From Treponema sp. (GTDB lineage: Bacteria > Spirochaetota > Spirochaetia > Treponematales > Breznakiellaceae), in NCBI GenBank assembly GCA_031259345.1, contig JAIRLQ010000521.1, positions 1 through 5,702 on the forward strand: a DNA stretch of 5,702 nucleotides. The letters run 5' to 3'. Below, piece by piece: positions 3,550 to 5,702 of this stretch (positions within the stretch are counted from its first letter, which is position 1; each line of letters starts with the position of its first letter). A model generated the notes under the pieces. The model worked only from the letters and a program-made list of their open reading frames with translations, did not search any database and was not told the DNA's origin. A program made the position numbers and the translations under genes.

Positions 3550-5702
3550 ATGGAAGAAATCGAAGGCCTTAAACAACAAATAAAAGAACTTGAAAGCCGG
3601 GGCAGAAAGGATCGCCGGGAAATACTGCACCTTAAGCAGGCTTTGGACAGGGAACGCTCTGTGGCCCTGACCAAAGATAGTCAAAATTTTGCCAATACCA
3701 TGGAACTCAGGCTTCAGGCAAAATACCTTAAACTGCTTTTGGAAAACTGTCCGGATATTATTTTTCTGTTGAATAAAAAGGGCAGGTTTATATACTGTAC
3801 CGACAGTTTTTTAAAAACAGCGCATATCGAAGATCACAGCCAAATCTACGGTCAGACACTTAAAGATGTTTTTATGCATTTTGGAAATAAGGAATGGCTC
3901 GAAGAACTTTATTCCAACATGACTAACGCATATTTGGCAAAAACGCCCCTTATAATCGAAGTTGCTTTTGATTTTTCCAAAACCGGGAATGTCCGCCGTT
4001 ATATTTTTCAGTTTACCCCGATGATAAAAGACGACGAGAATGACGAAGGTTCAATGATACTTTTGCACGATATAACAGATATCGAAAATGCCCGGGAAGA
4101 CGCGGAACGATCAAACAGGGCAAAATCCGACTTCCTTTCAAACATGAGCCACGAGATGCGCACCCCCATGAATGCCATTATTGGCATGACGGCAATCGCC
4201 AAATCTTCCAACGATGTGGAACGCAAAAATTACTGCCTAAAAAAAATAGAAGATGCCTCTACCCATCTGCTCGGGGTAATTAATGACATTCTGGATATGT
4301 CAAAAATCGAAGCAAATAAACTTGAACTCTCAAACGTCAATTTTAATCTCGAAAAGACCCTTCAGAAAGCGGTAAATGTTATCGGCTATAAGGTTGATGA
4401 AAAAAATCAAAAATTTGAAGTCCATATCGATCAAAATATTCCCCATTACTTTATCGGAGATGACCAGCGCCTTGCGCAGGTGGTTACCAACCTGCTTTCC
4501 AATGCGGTTAAATTTACCCATGAAGGGGGAACCATCAGCCTGAACGCACAGCTTATCGAAGATGAAGGCATTGCCTGTATTATTCAAATTGAGGTTACGG
4601 ATTCCGGAATTGGTATTTCGGCGGAACAACAGGCGCGGCTTTTTACTTCCTTTTCCCAGGCCGACTCGGGCACATCACGTAAATTCGGCGGCACCGGCCT
4701 TGGGCTTGCCATCTCCAAACGCATTGTAGAAATGATGGGAGGACGCATCCGGGTTGAATCTGAACCTGGCAAGGGTTCGTCCTTTATATTTACCATCAGA
4801 CTGGAACTGGGAGAATACGGGGCCAATAAGTTTCCGCTCAACCCCGGTGTCAGTTGGGAAACCCTTAGGGTGCTTGCCGTAGACGATGATCTTTTTATCC
4901 GCGAATATTTTTCAAATATAGCATTCCAGTATAAACTTCACTGCGATACAGCCATAGGCGGCGAAGAGGCTCTTGAACTTATAAAAACCAACGGCCCCTA
5001 CGATATTTATTTTGTCGATTTACGCCTGCCGGGCATGGACGGTATTGAAGTTACCCGCCAAATAAAAGAAAAAAATCCCGGTAACTCCGTAGTTATTATG
5101 ATTTCCGCCGCCGACATGGCGCTGATAGAACCCAAGGCAAAAGCTGCGGGGGTAAGCAAATTTCTTGCTAAGCCCCTGTTCCCTTCGGGGATTATAGACT
5201 GCCTTAACGAGTGTCTGGGAATAAATGCTGAGGCAGGGGAAAAGTCCGGCATGGAAGATGCCGTAAAATTTGAAGGGCGCCGTTTGCTTCTGGCCGAAGA
5301 TGTAGAAATAAACCGGGAGATCGTACTTTCCCTGCTTGAGCCTACGGACATCGTCATTGACTGCGCCGAAAACGGCAGGCGGGCTGTAGAGATGTTTATG
5401 TCATCATTGACAACCGGGGCTTCTTCCGCCAAATACGATATTATCTTTATGGATGTCCAAATGCCGGAAATGGACGGCTACGAGGCAACCCGAAAAATCC
5501 GAGAATTTGAGCACAACCGGAATCTGGCTGCCGGCAACCGGAACGCCGCCCGTCAGGGCGGAATTCCGATTATCGCGATGACCGCCAATGTTTTTAAAGA
5601 AGATGTAGAAAAATGCATCGCTTCGGGCATGAACGACCATTTGGGCAAGCCCCTGAACATGGATGACGTTATGGAGAAGCTTAGGAAATATTTGCCAAGT
5701 GA
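3550..5702 (+). CDS. Cytoplasmic PAS hybrid histidine kinase with two receiver domains, 3' end outside window
   Basis: The frame is open from ATG 3550 through 717 codons to the window edge; the last two bases begin an incomplete codon. Domains in order: charged coiled coil (1-60); PAS-like domain (about 62-176); HisKA with H-box SHEMRTPMNAI, phospho-accepting His201; HATPase with N-box Asn314/Asn318, G1 DSGIGI (351-356), F-box FTSFSQ (365-370) and G2 GGTGLGL (380-386). Receiver 1 has Asp445-Asp446, acceptor Asp490, Ser519 and Lys541-Pro542; receiver 2 has Glu583-Asp584, acceptor Asp635, Thr678 and Lys700-Pro701. All catalytic residues of a working hybrid kinase are present. No transmembrane segment is seen, so it is a soluble sensor. 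The ribosome binding site is weak (AAAG overlapping the FIST stop codon), which suggests translational coupling to the FIST gene. A C-terminal HPt domain could follow beyond the edge; no DNA-binding output is visible. Confidence 0.93.
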   Translation, partial: MEEIEGLKQQIKELESRGRKDRREILHLKQALDRERSVALTKDSQNFANTMELRLQAKYLKLLLENCPDIIFLLNKKGRFIYCTDSFLKTAHIEDHSQIYGQTLKDVFMHFGNKEWLEELYSNMTNAYLAKTPLIIEVAFDFSKTGNVRRYIFQFTPMIKDDENDEGSMILLHDITDIENAREDAERSNRAKSDFLSNMSHEMRTPMNAIIGMTAIAKSSNDVERKNYCLKKIEDASTHLLGVINDILDMSKIEANKLELSNVNFNLEKTLQKAVNVIGYKVDEKNQKFEVHIDQNIPHYFIGDDQRLAQVVTNLLSNAVKFTHEGGTISLNAQLIEDEGIACIIQIEVTDSGIGISAEQQARLFTSFSQADSGTSRKFGGTGLGLAISKRIVEMMGGRIRVESEPGKGSSFIFTIRLELGEYGANKFPLNPGVSWETLRVLAVDDDLFIREYFSNIAFQYKLHCDTAIGGEEALELIKTNGPYDIYFVDLRLPGMDGIEVTRQIKEKNPGNSVVIMISAADMALIEPKAKAAGVSKFLAKPLFPSGIIDCLNECLGINAEAGEKSGMEDAVKFEGRRLLLAEDVEINREIVLSLLEPTDIVIDCAENGRRAVEMFMSSLTTGASSAKYDIIFMDVQMPEMDGYEATRKIREFEHNRNLAAGNRNAARQGGIPIIAMTANVFKEDVEKCIASGMNDHLGKPLNMDDVMEKLRKYLPS

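Noticed and set aside
5700..5702. TGA at the very end of the window as the stop of the kinase
   Set aside because: It is out of frame. The kinase codons fall at 5698-5700 (AGT) and then an incomplete GA, so the gene continues past the edge.

Overview
The window reads as bacterial chromosome. The best guess for the source is a spirochaete of the Treponema type. That guess rests on the style of the 237-residue hypothetical protein, the FIST/hybrid-kinase pair and the palindrome-rich spacers; there is no rRNA or other phylogenetic marker, so it is tentative. Base composition is uneven: the kinase gene has AT-rich stretches, while parts of the hypothetical gene near 1500-1620 are about 70 % G+C by hand count.

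Layout from left to right. (1) Positions 1-333, plus strand: the C-terminal end of an unrecognised beta-rich protein. (2) A short convergent spacer with two small hairpins. (3) Positions 390-1187, minus strand: a 265-residue protein with the motif layout of the uracil-DNA glycosylase superfamily but unusual motif residues. (4) Positions 1188-1311: a dense palindromic spacer made of four perfect hairpins and two copies of a 32-bp direct repeat, 83 bp apart. One copy supplies the probable Shine-Dalgarno of gene 3 and the other contains most of the terminator-like hairpin of gene 5. (5) Positions 1312-2025, minus strand: a 237-residue hypothetical protein with a Trp-rich helical N-terminal half and a beta-rich, probably fibronectin-III-like, C-terminal half. 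(6) Positions 2026-2387: a divergent intergenic region holding a minus-strand promoter, a long leader with 21-bp tandem repeats and twin palindromes, and a plus-strand promoter. (7) Positions 2388-3536, plus strand: a FIST-domain sensory protein. (8) Positions 3550-5702, plus strand: a cytoplasmic PAS-histidine kinase-REC-REC hybrid kinase that runs off the right edge.

Genes 7 and 8 lie 13 bp apart and probably form one operon: a soluble FIST ligand-binding protein paired with a soluble hybrid kinase, with no membrane segment visible in either. The phosphate would pass from the kinase histidine to one or both receiver domains; the output partner is outside the window. The minus-strand genes 3 and 5 may be cotranscribed from the promoter near 2214-2242, with the hairpin spacer between them limiting read-through. 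The most unusual part is not a protein but the repeat architecture: the GC-rich gene 5 is bracketed on both sides by hairpins built from the same GCCGGAT/ATCCGGC arms, and its leader carries two separate repeat families that both have a 21-bp period.
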